NCBI RefSeq assembly: GCF_937915125.1
Contig: NZ_CALDMP010000039.1
Coordinates: 1-9,770 of the forward strand
Source of the DNA: an uncultured Ruminococcus sp.
GTDB taxonomy: Bacteria > Bacillota > Clostridia > Oscillospirales > Ruminococcaceae
Direction: 5' to 3'
DNA length: 9,770 nucleotides
In this document: piece after piece, positions 1-6,171 of the stretch
How the letters are laid out: the number at the start of each line of letters is the position of its first letter
Numbering within the stretch: the first letter of the stretch is position 1
Notes under the pieces: model-generated
What the model was told of the DNA's origin: nothing
Databases searched by the model: none
The model's input: only the letters and a program-made list of their open reading frames with translations
Position numbers and translations under genes: made by a program

Positions 1-21
1 ATATTTCTGTGGTTTTGAAAA

Positions 22-1425
22 GTGGCAGGATTTCAAGTCTGCGGATTAAGGAAAAAAACAGAGCCAGATGCCGATATGCCATGCGGCTATCGTATTCTCA
101 TCACCGCCTTTGTCTTGCAGGATGGCACGATAATGCAGGCATCAAGCGCAGACAATGTGGCGTGCATTTCCTATGATGGCGTGTATACGGGAACGGTTGC
201 TGTCATGGACGGAAGCACATTCGGTTCTCTGGGCGGCGCATATTATGAAGATGCTGCGCTGACCCAGTCGGGCACACTGACAGCCGTGGTTTCTGTGAGA
301 TATGCGGATATTATTTTTGACGCCAGCGGGGGAACTGTTGACGGCGAATCCGTCAAGACCATTGAGAATCAGACGGTGATCCCGGATCTCAGCCAGCTTG
401 TGGTCAACAGAGACGGCGGCTATGTCTTTGATGGATGGTATTATGATGCAGATGGTCATAAGCCAGCGCATGGCGGCGATGCCCTGCCGGATGGTGCAGA
501 TCCGGTGTCACCTGTTACGCTCTGTGCGAAATGGAAAGATCCCATTACGGTTTCGGGTACAGTCACTGTTTCCGGCACTTATGCTGAGGATAATCAGCTC
601 CGGGAGATCCAGACTGCTGACCGGCTGCAGTCCGTGCTTGTGGCACTGCAAAAGATGAATGCAGACGGCAGTACAGTTACAGTGCAAAGCAAAGAGGTTA
701 CACTGGATTATGGAGATGACCGTCCGGGTACACCGGGTATGGTTCAGTATTCCTTTGAAAGCATTCTCCTTGATGGGGACTATCGCATTCAGGCGTATGT
801 ACCTGGTTATACCGATGTCTATCAGAATGAAGCATCTGAATTACAGGATGTGACGGATGAAACTGCTTATGATGCAGCGCATTTTCTGGCAGTGCCAGGG
901 GATGATACCACTGCAATTGTCAACGCGTATCTGAAATTTGTGCCTGAAAAGTTTGATCTGACCTATGAAATTGATGGGAGTGCCATTGCACCAGCATATC
1001 GTCCTGCTGTAGCAGAAACTCTGATATATTATGCTGACCAGAACTATGAGGAAAACTGGTCTGTGATCTATCAGATGCGCACAGAGGACGGCACTTATGC
1101 CGGTCAGAATACGGTACTGACAGACGGAGCAGGCAGAAACAGCTTTTCTGTCTGGCGCACTTCTCCCAGGAATGTCCTTTCTTCCTATCAGGTACGGCTG
1201 TATGGATATCAGATGAGCAGCGCAGCAGATAAGCAGCAATATGGTGAAGATGCGCCCTTTGTTGCAGATCATCACGCGCAGACTGCCAGATATGAGGATG
1301 CTGCAGACGGGCAGAGCCAGAAACTGACTATTACCCTCTGTCCCAAAGCATATACACTTCAAGGTTTTCTATTGCAGAAGCCCCATGTAGAGGTACTTTT
1401 TAACCAATACCAAAGAAAGAACTGA
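22..1425 (+). CDS. Surface protein fragment with InlB-type B-repeat (5' end degraded or outside window)
   Basis: An open frame starting at a GTG encodes about 467 residues of a secreted or cell-surface repeat protein. Residues ~96-172 match an InlB B-repeat (Flg_new, Listeria-Bacteroides repeat): DIIFDASGGTVDG, then GGYVFDGWYYDADG, ending TLCAKWK. From ~175 on, a Thr/Val-rich stretch with a Y.F..ILLDGDYRIQAYVPGYT pattern resembles Cna-B or prealbumin-like beta domains. There is no signal peptide, LPXTG motif or dockerin. The GTG follows an in-frame TGA at 16-18 and has no convincing ribosome binding site, so it is probably not the native start. Another frame at 2-46 reads GFEKWQDFKSAD, which would fit just before the TEPDADMPCG stretch here, suggesting a frameshift. 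The last ~20 residues are basic and unlike the rest. Repeat-domain assignment is fairly sure; binding partner unknown. Confidence 0.6.
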   Translation: MAGFQVCGLRKKTEPDADMPCGYRILITAFVLQDGTIMQASSADNVACISYDGVYTGTVAVMDGSTFGSLGGAYYEDAALTQSGTLTAVVSVRYADIIFDASGGTVDGESVKTIENQTVIPDLSQLVVNRDGGYVFDGWYYDADGHKPAHGGDALPDGADPVSPVTLCAKWKDPITVSGTVTVSGTYAEDNQLREIQTADRLQSVLVALQKMNADGSTVTVQSKEVTLDYGDDRPGTPGMVQYSFESILLDGDYRIQAYVPGYTDVYQNEASELQDVTDETAYDAAHFLAVPGDDTTAIVNAYLKFVPEKFDLTYEIDGSAIAPAYRPAVAETLIYYADQNYEENWSVIYQMRTEDGTYAGQNTVLTDGAGRNSFSVWRTSPRNVLSSYQVRLYGYQMSSAADKQQYGEDAPFVADHHAQTARYEDAADGQSQKLTITLCPKAYTLQGFLLQKPHVEVLFNQYQRKN

Positions 1426-1459
1426 CTGTGAAATATTTTAATAAATTTGTGAAAGAGTG

Positions 1460-1488
1460 TTGAAATAGAAATGATTTTGTGCTATAAT
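1460..1488 (+). promoter_or_regulatory. Sigma-A type promoter for the sensor kinase
   Basis: TTGAAA (1460-1465) and a perfect TATAAT (1483-1488) are separated by exactly 17 nt. Transcription would start near 1495, giving a leader of about 125 nt before the kinase ATG at 1619. The surrounding DNA is AT-rich. The kinase is therefore probably transcribed apart from the surface-protein gene upstream. Confidence 0.8.
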
Positions 1489-1519
1489 GTTCCTATAACT
1501 CATTTGCAGGACGCCTTTC

Positions 1520-1553
1520 GGGCAACACCGTACCAATATGGGCGGTGCTGCCC
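1520..1553 (+). repeat. Leader hairpin sharing the intergenic repeat arm
   Basis: GGGCAACACCG (1520-1530) pairs with CGGTGCTGCCC (1543-1553) with one mismatch, and CCA/TGG in the loop adds three pairs. It is followed by ATTGTTTTTG, so it could act as a weak terminator or attenuator in the kinase leader. GCCC at 1550-1553 can alternatively pair with GGGC at 1563-1566, giving mutually exclusive stems. The ten bases GGCAACACCG also begin the MITE-like elements at 5781 and 9721, so this may be a minimal palindromic member of that family. I did not match it to a known riboswitch. Confidence 0.6.
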
Positions 1554-1618
1554 ATTGTTTTTGGGCTTTCATAGCAAGTGCGAAAAATCGGATTTAGCCG
1601 GAGGAGAGTAGAAATCGT

Positions 1619-3454
1619 ATGAAAAAAATAAAAAAATACGGATGGAGTATTATGGGGCTTGTGGCTCTGGTGCTTCTGGGAATTGTACTATTGGTCATGG
1701 TTTGCTCACACAGCAATCAGGCATTTGCCGCTGTCCCTATGAAAGTTTCTTTTCAAGGAGAATATAAAGTCGGCGACGGTGATTGGAATCCCATTGTGAA
1801 AGGCGAAAGCATCTCTGCTATGGATGGTGATGTGACGCTGAAGGGCTATTTTCAGCTAGAGTCTCCAGATGGGAAAGAGGTAGTCGGACATGCGTCAAAG
1901 GGGGCACCTATCGCGCTCTATCTGAATCATATTCACTGTGATCTGACTGTAAACGGTGAGAACTACCCCTTCAGTGCAGAAGAACCTCTGATCGGTGTCA
2001 GTGCCTGTGGTAAACAATGGGTAACATATGAATATACAGGAACAGAAACGGATACAGTGGAAATTGTGCTGAAAAATTCTCACCGCTTCGGCAATCACAA
2101 TGCTGTCAATGAATTCCTGGATTCTATGTATATAGACACAAGCGTTATTTTTGAAGATCTGATGCTGGATGAAGGCAGGGCAGAAAGAACCGCGGGATTT
2201 GTTGTGATCGTGGTTTCGCTTGCCATGATGGGTGTTGCAGTGTTCTCTGCATTGCTTCGTCTGCGCCAGAGCAAATGTATGTGTCTGCTTGGCTTCCAGA
2301 TGTTTTTTGCAGGGGTCTGCATGGTTTTTGATTCGAAGAACATTTATTTCTGGAGTAATCTGGTTGTCTTTAATTCTTATGCACTGCAGATCAGCAGAAT
2401 GCTTTATACGGTGTTCGCTATGTGTCTGATCGTGATGTGCTTGTCAGATAAGGTCAAAAAAATCGGCACGGCTGCTGTTTCGTTTTCGGGGTTGACTGCG
2501 GGTGTTCTTTTGAGCATATGTCTGTTCGGTGGAAAAAATCTGTTTGATATTAGCATTTTTTGGACAGCAGCGCTGATCCTTGTGGGCATAGTACTTCTGG
2601 GATGCTGCATTTACAACCTTTTTCATGCGGAAAAACGGCAGATACTTCTGCTGGCTTTTTGCATTACCGGAATTACAGCACTGCTTATGGATATTGGAGC
2701 AGAGGCGCTCGGCTGGTGGAGCGGCGGATTGCTTTCACAGATCGTATTTGGCGTGCTGTTTGTATTGACGCTGATCATTGTGCTGAAAATCATCCCTTCC
2801 AACATCCGTTCTTCCATCCGGGAAAAGGAACTTCAGGCTGAATTGCAGAATAACCGGATCTCCATTATGCTTTCACAGATACAGCCTCACTTTATGTTTA
2901 ATTCCATCAGTGCGATCCGTGAACTCTGCCGCATCGACCCGGAACAGGCGAGAGAGGCACTGGGAGATTTTTCGATTTATCTGCGCGGCAATATGGATTC
3001 GCTGAACTGCCAGGAGCTGATTTATTTTTCGAAAGAACTGGCGCATATTGAAGCTTATCTGAAACTGGAAAAGATGCGCTTCGGAGATAGTTTGCATGTG
3101 GTCTATGACATCCAGGAAAGCGATTTTTTTCTGCCGGCGCTGACGATCCAGCCGATGGTAGAAAATGCTGTTAAGCACGGATTGTGCGCTGCGGATGAAG
3201 GCGGCACGGTCACGATCCGAACCTGCCGGAAGGGCGATGATGTGGTCATTTCCGTAATAGACGACGGCGTAGGCTTTGTGCCGGAAGAACAGACGGCGCA
3301 GGATGGCAGCCGTACCCATGTAGGGATCGATAATGTGCGGAATCGCCTGGAGCATATGGCAAACGGTGAATTATTTGTGGAAAGTGCACCAGGTAAGGGT
3401 ACAACTGTAACGATCGTTCTTCATGATGAAAAGGAAGAGCAATCGGATCTCTGA
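1619..3454 (+). CDS. LytS/YesM-type membrane sensor histidine kinase
   Basis: A 611-residue sensor kinase that should autophosphorylate on His and pass phosphate to a response regulator. A membrane segment (~9-32) is followed by an extracellular beta-rich domain (~36-190; FQGEYKVGDGDWNPI, LNHIHCDLTVNG), reminiscent of jelly-roll 7TMR-DISM sensor domains. About seven hydrophobic helices span ~191-395. The cytoplasmic part is a His_kinase (PF06580) domain with phosphoacceptor H424 in QIQPHFMFNS, then HATPase_c: N box MVENAVKHG (N516), G1 DDGVGF (548-553), G2 HVGIDNVRNRL (567 on) and GKGTTV. All key residues look intact. The start is set by GGAGGAGAG at 1600-1608, 10 nt before ATG. It has its own promoter and structured leader. 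Relatives usually sit beside a LytTR or AraC-type response regulator; none is next to this gene here. The ligand is unknown. Confidence 0.93.
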   Translation: MKKIKKYGWSIMGLVALVLLGIVLLVMVCSHSNQAFAAVPMKVSFQGEYKVGDGDWNPIVKGESISAMDGDVTLKGYFQLESPDGKEVVGHASKGAPIALYLNHIHCDLTVNGENYPFSAEEPLIGVSACGKQWVTYEYTGTETDTVEIVLKNSHRFGNHNAVNEFLDSMYIDTSVIFEDLMLDEGRAERTAGFVVIVVSLAMMGVAVFSALLRLRQSKCMCLLGFQMFFAGVCMVFDSKNIYFWSNLVVFNSYALQISRMLYTVFAMCLIVMCLSDKVKKIGTAAVSFSGLTAGVLLSICLFGGKNLFDISIFWTAALILVGIVLLGCCIYNLFHAEKRQILLLAFCITGITALLMDIGAEALGWWSGGLLSQIVFGVLFVLTLIIVLKIIPSNIRSSIREKELQAELQNNRISIMLSQIQPHFMFNSISAIRELCRIDPEQAREALGDFSIYLRGNMDSLNCQELIYFSKELAHIEAYLKLEKMRFGDSLHVVYDIQESDFFLPALTIQPMVENAVKHGLCAADEGGTVTIRTCRKGDDVVISVIDDGVGFVPEEQTAQDGSRTHVGIDNVRNRLEHMANGELFVESAPGKGTTVTIVLHDEKEEQSDL

Positions 3455-3462
3455 TGTTTTTT

Positions 3463-3512
3463 GGAAATACCGCACGAAGAGCGTTTGTCGGCTTTGAACG
3501 GTTTTGCCTTAG
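3463..3512 (+). repeat. Diverged, shortened copy of the MITE-like repeat
   Basis: Bases 3463-3499 align without gaps to the left end of the 5781 element at 30 of 37 positions, sharing ACCGCAC, AAGAGCG and CGGCTTTG. The right side, GGTTTTGCCTTA (3500-3511), is a reverse-complement arm (TAAGGCAAAACC) related to the left arm. The copy is about 50 bp, starts 8 nt after the kinase stop codon, and has lost the internal part of the full element. Confidence 0.7.
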
Positions 3513-3525
3513 AGATATGGTGATT

Positions 3526-3571
3526 AGAACCTGACTTTACAAGCCTCTCCTTTCTTGCAAAGTCAGGTTCT
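3526..3571. other. Perfect 13-bp inverted repeat (long hairpin)
   Basis: AGAACCTGACTTT (3526-3538) is the exact reverse complement of AAAGTCAGGTTCT (3559-3571). The 20-nt loop adds a CAAG/CTTG stem after one mismatch. No T-tract follows on either strand, so it is not a standard intrinsic terminator. It may be a 3'-end stabiliser of the kinase mRNA, a bidirectional attenuator or a protein-binding site. Confidence 0.7.
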
Positions 3572-3602
3572 CGGTAATTTATACAAGTGCGTATTCCTGA
3601 AA

Positions 3603-3618
3603 TTGTACATTCGTACAA
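3603..3618. promoter_or_regulatory. Small palindrome, possible operator
   Basis: TTGTAC (3603-3608) and GTACAA (3613-3618) form a perfect 6-bp dyad with a 4-nt spacer (ATTC), about 120 nt upstream of the sigma-factor start. Size and symmetry fit a dimeric repressor site, but I do not recognise the regulator, and no confident promoter can be placed beside it. Confidence 0.3.
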
Positions 3619-3666
3619 AAAGATGCGGTTTGCGTTAAGTTTCCCTCTGTTCCTGCCGGTACTATA

Positions 3667-3710
3667 CAGAAGGCTGTGATAACATAGGGAAGATGTTCAC
3701 AGCGCTTCTG
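3667..3710 (+). promoter_or_regulatory. Hairpin just upstream of the sigma-factor gene
   Basis: CAGAAGGCTGTGA (3667-3679) pairs with TCACAGCGCTTCTG (3697-3710) through 13 base pairs with one bulged G at 3704. AC/GT can extend the stem inward past a two-base bulge. It ends 30 nt before the ATG at 3741. TACTAT at 3660-3665 could be a -10 element placing it at the 5' end of the mRNA, but no good -35 is visible. A role in mRNA stability or translation is possible. Confidence 0.5.
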
Positions 3711-3740
3711 CCTACCATCATGATGAAATAGGATGAACCA

Positions 3741-4223
3741 ATGAAAGATATCATAACAACAATAGTGGAGCGATACTATGATTCCATCTATTATTACTGT
3801 GTTGCCAGACTGGACGATGCAGATGCAGCCAAGGACTGCACCCAGGAGGTGTTTTGCGCTCTGGTGAAAAAGCAGTCTGTTCTGAAAGATCTGGAATACA
3901 TCCGGCCATGGCTGTACCGCGCGGCAGACATTGCTATGAAAGAATACCGCCGCAGTGAAGCACGTTTCATTGCCGCATCGGATGAGGTATTGTCTGAAGA
4001 AAGTACAGCGCCTGAACCGGACTGGACAGATGACCACATCCGGGATATATTGACAAAAGAGGAATATTCCCTGGTGTGGAAACACTATATGGAGGGATAT
4101 ACTATTCGTGAACTTGCTGGACAGCTCAGAATCTCAGAGGCGTCTGCCTATATGCGGATGACACGGATCCGGCGGAAAATCGCAGATGTCATGCAGGCGA
4201 AAGAGAGGAGGGAGCTTCCATGA
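3741..4223 (+). CDS. ECF-like RNA polymerase sigma factor (sigma-70 family)
   Basis: A 160-residue protein with the two-domain layout and length of ECF sigma factors, which direct RNA polymerase to a small regulon. Region 2 lies at ~1-72: ERYYDSIYYYCVARL, then the typical 2.2 helix AAKDCTQEVFCAL, then IRPWLYRAADIAMKEYRR. An acidic linker follows (~73-105). Region 4 is at ~106-152: LTKEEYSLVWKHYMEGYTI, then RELAGQLRISEASAYMRMTR, a helix-turn-helix with the usual EIA-like spacing. The ATG is preceded by a modest TAGGAT at 3730-3735. The gene overlaps the next by 4 bp (ATGA at 4220), so the two are probably translationally coupled, as for sigma/anti-sigma pairs. No classical ECF autopromoter is obvious upstream. 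Family assignment is firm; the ECF group and regulon are unknown. Confidence 0.9.
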   Translation: MKDIITTIVERYYDSIYYYCVARLDDADAAKDCTQEVFCALVKKQSVLKDLEYIRPWLYRAADIAMKEYRRSEARFIAASDEVLSEESTAPEPDWTDDHIRDILTKEEYSLVWKHYMEGYTIRELAGQLRISEASAYMRMTRIRRKIADVMQAKERRELP

Positions 4224-5650
4224 AACGGAATCAGGATTCTCAGTTTGCCCGGCGCATGCAGGAGGAATACCGCAGGAATATGGCACGTTGTCATATGCTG
4301 GAGCAGCAGATGGACGAGGAACTGGAAAAGGCAGAGCCGGACTTTGACCGTGTAGATGCACTTGCTCGTGAGATCGCCCTGCTGCGTGGTCTGATGCAGG
4401 AATCAGAGGAGACAGAACGGGAGCAAAAGGCGCTTCTTTCCATTTTGTTCCGCAAAAAACGTTTCCTTCGCATCGAGTGGATCGGTGTAATCGCAGCGGC
4501 GATCTTCCTGTGCATCGGTCTGTCCGTCTATCCCATCATTCAGCAGGGTAGAGGTGCACTGGAAGTGGTGGAGCCGCCTCAGTCTGTCCAGACCACAGAG
4601 ACAACTATACCGGGAACAACAGAGACTGGAGTTATGGCATCCGGAAATTCCAAGGAAACGCAGACAACAACTGTGACAGAAATTGCCGGCGTGACCGACA
4701 GCACGGATGCTTCTCCTGTGGAAACTGTACCGGAACAACCAGTTGCAAATACAGATATGGTTTCGGAAACCAGTTCTGCTGTTTCGGAAAAACAGACGGT
4801 TCCGGCAGGCGGCACCGAGACTTCCGCCGGGAGAACCACACATACGACACATATCACCCACACCACCCAGACAAGCAGAACTACCGTCAGCACAGCAGTT
4901 GATACCACAACAAAAGCACCGGACGAGGAGACCGGCAATGTCACAACGCAGAAAACCACGGCACCGACGGAGACGACTACGACATTTTTTCCGGATGCGA
5001 CCCAGACGACAACGACGTTTGTTCCCATCCAGACCACTACCCAGACTACCATGCGCACCACCACGCAGACTACGATGCGAACCACAACACAGACCACCAC
5101 ACGAACCACGGCACAGACTACAACACGTATTATGACGCAGACTACCATGCAAACCACCACTTTTCTCACCACAGCTGTGACAACGACCACCCAGCAGGAA
5201 ACAACGCCTACGGAGTCTCAGCAGACTGCTTATCTTTTCCTCCACAGTTATCCGGATAAGATCGAGTATCAGCCCGGGGAGGAAGTGGACTTTGCGGGAG
5301 CGAATATCTCCGCCGGATACTGGTATATCGACGAAAACGGTGTGAGACAATATCAACCTGAGGTAAATTTCCAGGATCTGACCGCAGATACCGTCAGAGC
5401 ACTTATAGAAAGCGGTGCGCTCACTGTGGATACCAGCCAGCTGGATATGGATACGCCTGGCACCTATTATGTTGTACTGTGGTACACCTATGGGGATACC
5501 ACTGCCAGTGCTAGTTTCCCCATTTTCGTGAATGCATCGACGGAAAGTACTGCTGTATCGGAGACAAGAACAACTGCTACGGTTACATCTGCAATCGCTT
5601 CAAATGTACAAAAGAAGGATTCTTTTTCTGAACAGGAGGGATCTGTATGA
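4220..5650 (+). CDS. Putative anti-sigma/sensor membrane protein with Thr-rich stalk and Ig-like domain
   Basis: A 476-residue single-pass protein, preceded by AGGAGGG (4206-4212) and overlapping the sigma gene by 4 bp. The N-terminal ~85 residues are charged, probably cytoplasmic and partly coiled-coil (HMLEQQMDEELEKAEPD, VDALAREIALLRGLMQ). RKKRFLR precedes one membrane helix at ~86-107, giving an N-in, C-out topology. Residues ~115-335 are a Thr/Ser/Pro-rich stalk with five 8-residue repeats (274-313). Residues ~337-437 form a beta-rich domain (YPDKIEYQPGEEVDF, DTPGTYYVVLWYTYGDT) resembling bacterial Ig-like domains. No HxxxCxxC zinc anti-sigma motif or RsgI-type N-terminus is evident. The anti-sigma role is inferred from operon position and topology, by analogy with RsgI sensors of cellulosomal clostridia. 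It could be a plain surface protein. Confidence 0.75.
   Translation: MKRNQDSQFARRMQEEYRRNMARCHMLEQQMDEELEKAEPDFDRVDALAREIALLRGLMQESEETEREQKALLSILFRKKRFLRIEWIGVIAAAIFLCIGLSVYPIIQQGRGALEVVEPPQSVQTTETTIPGTTETGVMASGNSKETQTTTVTEIAGVTDSTDASPVETVPEQPVANTDMVSETSSAVSEKQTVPAGGTETSAGRTTHTTHITHTTQTSRTTVSTAVDTTTKAPDEETGNVTTQKTTAPTETTTTFFPDATQTTTTFVPIQTTTQTTMRTTTQTTMRTTTQTTTRTTAQTTTRIMTQTTMQTTTFLTTAVTTTTQQETTPTESQQTAYLFLHSYPDKIEYQPGEEVDFAGANISAGYWYIDENGVRQYQPEVNFQDLTADTVRALIESGALTVDTSQLDMDTPGTYYVVLWYTYGDTTASASFPIFVNASTESTAVSETRTTATVTSAIASNVQKKDSFSEQEGSV
5039..5158 (+). repeat. In-frame 24-bp tandem repeats (five units, Thr-rich)
   Basis: Five 24-bp units, frame-matched to the membrane protein, encode TQTTMRTT, TQTTMRTT, TQTTTRTT, AQTTTRIM and TQTTMQTT (residues 274-313). 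Third positions vary (ACC/ACG/ACA/ACT) while the residue pattern is kept, suggesting selection on the protein. The array extends the extracellular stalk and is a likely site of length variation between strains. Confidence 0.85.
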
Positions 5651-5806
5651 AAAAACGGCGATACCGTTGTACAATGGACTTTAGACGGGACACCGCTGGA
5701 GGTCACTGCATATTTTGCAGAGTGTTATACCATTCATGCGGAATCCGTACCGGAGGGATATGCTGTTCCGGAAGATCTTAGGCAACACCGCACAAAGAGC
5801 GCCTGA
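5647..5806 (+). pseudogene. Remnant of a third operon gene, cut by the MITE-like element
   Basis: An ATG at 5647 overlaps the membrane-protein stop (ATGA) and has AGGAGGG at 5634-5640, 6 nt upstream, the same arrangement as the preceding gene junction. Its own frame (MKKRRYRCTM...) is Cys/Arg-rich, unlike a natural protein, and stops within about 45 codons. The frame continuing from the upstream gene past its TGA reads NGDTVVQWTLDG, EVTAYFAE and VPEGYAVPEDL, typical of a Cna-B or SpaA-like surface domain. Removing one A from the A6 run at 5650-5655 would join the ATG to that frame. The readable part ends where the repeat element begins (5778), and its reading ends at TGA 5804-5806. Best explained as a degraded surface-protein gene; stop-codon readthrough from the upstream gene is the alternative. 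Confidence 0.5.
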
Positions 5807-5973
5807 CGGCTTTGCACATCATATGCTTGCATATTTTCCGTCATATTTCACAAAAATGCTCGTGAATACACAAAGTATTCACTGCGCTTTTTGTTTCATC
5901 TGACGAAAAATCTGACATAGTTTATGCTCGTAGAGTACATCTGACGCACAATCTTTGTGCGTTATTGCCCTAA
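5778..5973. mobile_element. MITE-like palindromic element, ~196 bp, complete copy
   Basis: Imperfect terminal inverted repeats: the left end 5778-5798 begins TTAGGCAACACCGCACAAAG, and the right end 5952-5973, reverse-complemented, begins TTAGGGCAATAACGCACAAA. They differ by one indel and two substitutions. Nested inside are TTTTCCGTCA (5834-5843) with TGACGAAAA (5901-5909), ACAAAAA (5850-5856) with TTTTTGT (5888-5894), and GTGAATAC (5862-5869) with GTATTCAC (5875-5882). Most of the element could thus fold as one long hairpin. CATCTGACG occurs twice (5897-5905, 5938-5946). There is no transposase; movement would need one in trans. No clear target-site duplication is visible. Confidence 0.75.
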
Positions 5974-5998
5974 ATAATTGATAGGCTAATCCCAAAGG

Positions 5999-6036
5999 AC
6001 CGCGATATCGCTTGATATGGCGGTTTTTTTCTTTTT
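5999..6036 (+). terminator. Rho-independent terminator
   Basis: ACCGC (5999-6003) pairs with GCGGT (6020-6024), and ATATC (6005-6009) with GATAT (6014-6018), around a GCTT loop with one G-G mismatch. A run of T residues interrupted by a single C follows to 6036. Direction and place fit termination of the sigma-factor operon, insulating the protease promoter downstream. Confidence 0.9.
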
Positions 6037-6054
6037 TGCGCAAATGACGTTCTC

Positions 6055-6082
6055 TGTACAAAAAATCCTATATTTTTTTACA
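6055..6082. promoter_or_regulatory. AT-rich inverted repeat upstream of the protease promoter
   Basis: TGTACAAAAAAT (6055-6066) is partly complementary to ATTTTTTTACA (6072-6082). The dyad ends 17 nt before the -35 box at 6100. It could be an operator or simply an AT-rich UP-like region. Support is weak because the sequence is low in complexity. Confidence 0.3.
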
Positions 6083-6099
6083 AATCTTGAAAAATGTAC

Positions 6100-6128
6100 T
6101 TGCAAAAAAGTCAAAAATCATGTATAAT
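6100..6128 (+). promoter_or_regulatory. Sigma-A type promoter for the secreted protease
   Basis: TTGCAA (6100-6105) and a perfect TATAAT (6123-6128) are 17 nt apart, with A-rich DNA around them. Transcription would start near 6135, about 37 nt before the ATG at 6172. This rules out the in-frame ATG at 6094, which lies upstream of the promoter. Confidence 0.85.
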
Positions 6129-6171
6129 AAAAGCGGTGAAAATCCAATTTCATGATAAGGAGGGTATCTCT

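Noticed and set aside
841..1362. Minus-strand open frame of 173 codons inside the surface-protein gene
   Set aside because: It is a shadow of the + strand coding frame, rich in Cys/Ile/His, with no start signal.
1495..1618. Known riboswitch in the kinase leader (c-di-GMP, guanidine, preQ1 considered)
   Set aside because: I could not match any conserved core; only a strong hairpin and alternative pairings are visible.
5039..5158. CRISPR array
   Set aside because: The units are contiguous 24-bp in-frame coding repeats without spacers.
4403..5356. Long minus-strand open frames opposite the Thr-rich stalk
   Set aside because: They are low-complexity Val/Cys/Arg/Gly translations of the ACN-rich coding strand, with no ribosome binding site or recognisable domain.
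3741..5650. Direct assignment as SigI/RsgI
   Set aside because: The sigma has the short two-domain ECF layout and the partner lacks a recognisable RsgI N-terminal domain; only the topology is similar.
5715..5903. Small + strand open frame ending CAFCFI
   Set aside because: Most of it is translation of the MITE-like palindrome and it has no ribosome binding site; it is a by-product of the repeat.
5778..5973. Identification of a specific IS family as parent of the MITE
   Set aside because: No transposase is present, no clear target duplication could be defined, and the terminal sequence is not one I can assign with confidence.
6094..6171. Upstream in-frame ATG at 6094 as the protease start
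   Set aside because: It lies before the -35/-10 pair (6100-6128), lacks a ribosome binding site and would bury the signal peptide; ATG 6172 has AAGGAGGG and begins a normal signal peptide.
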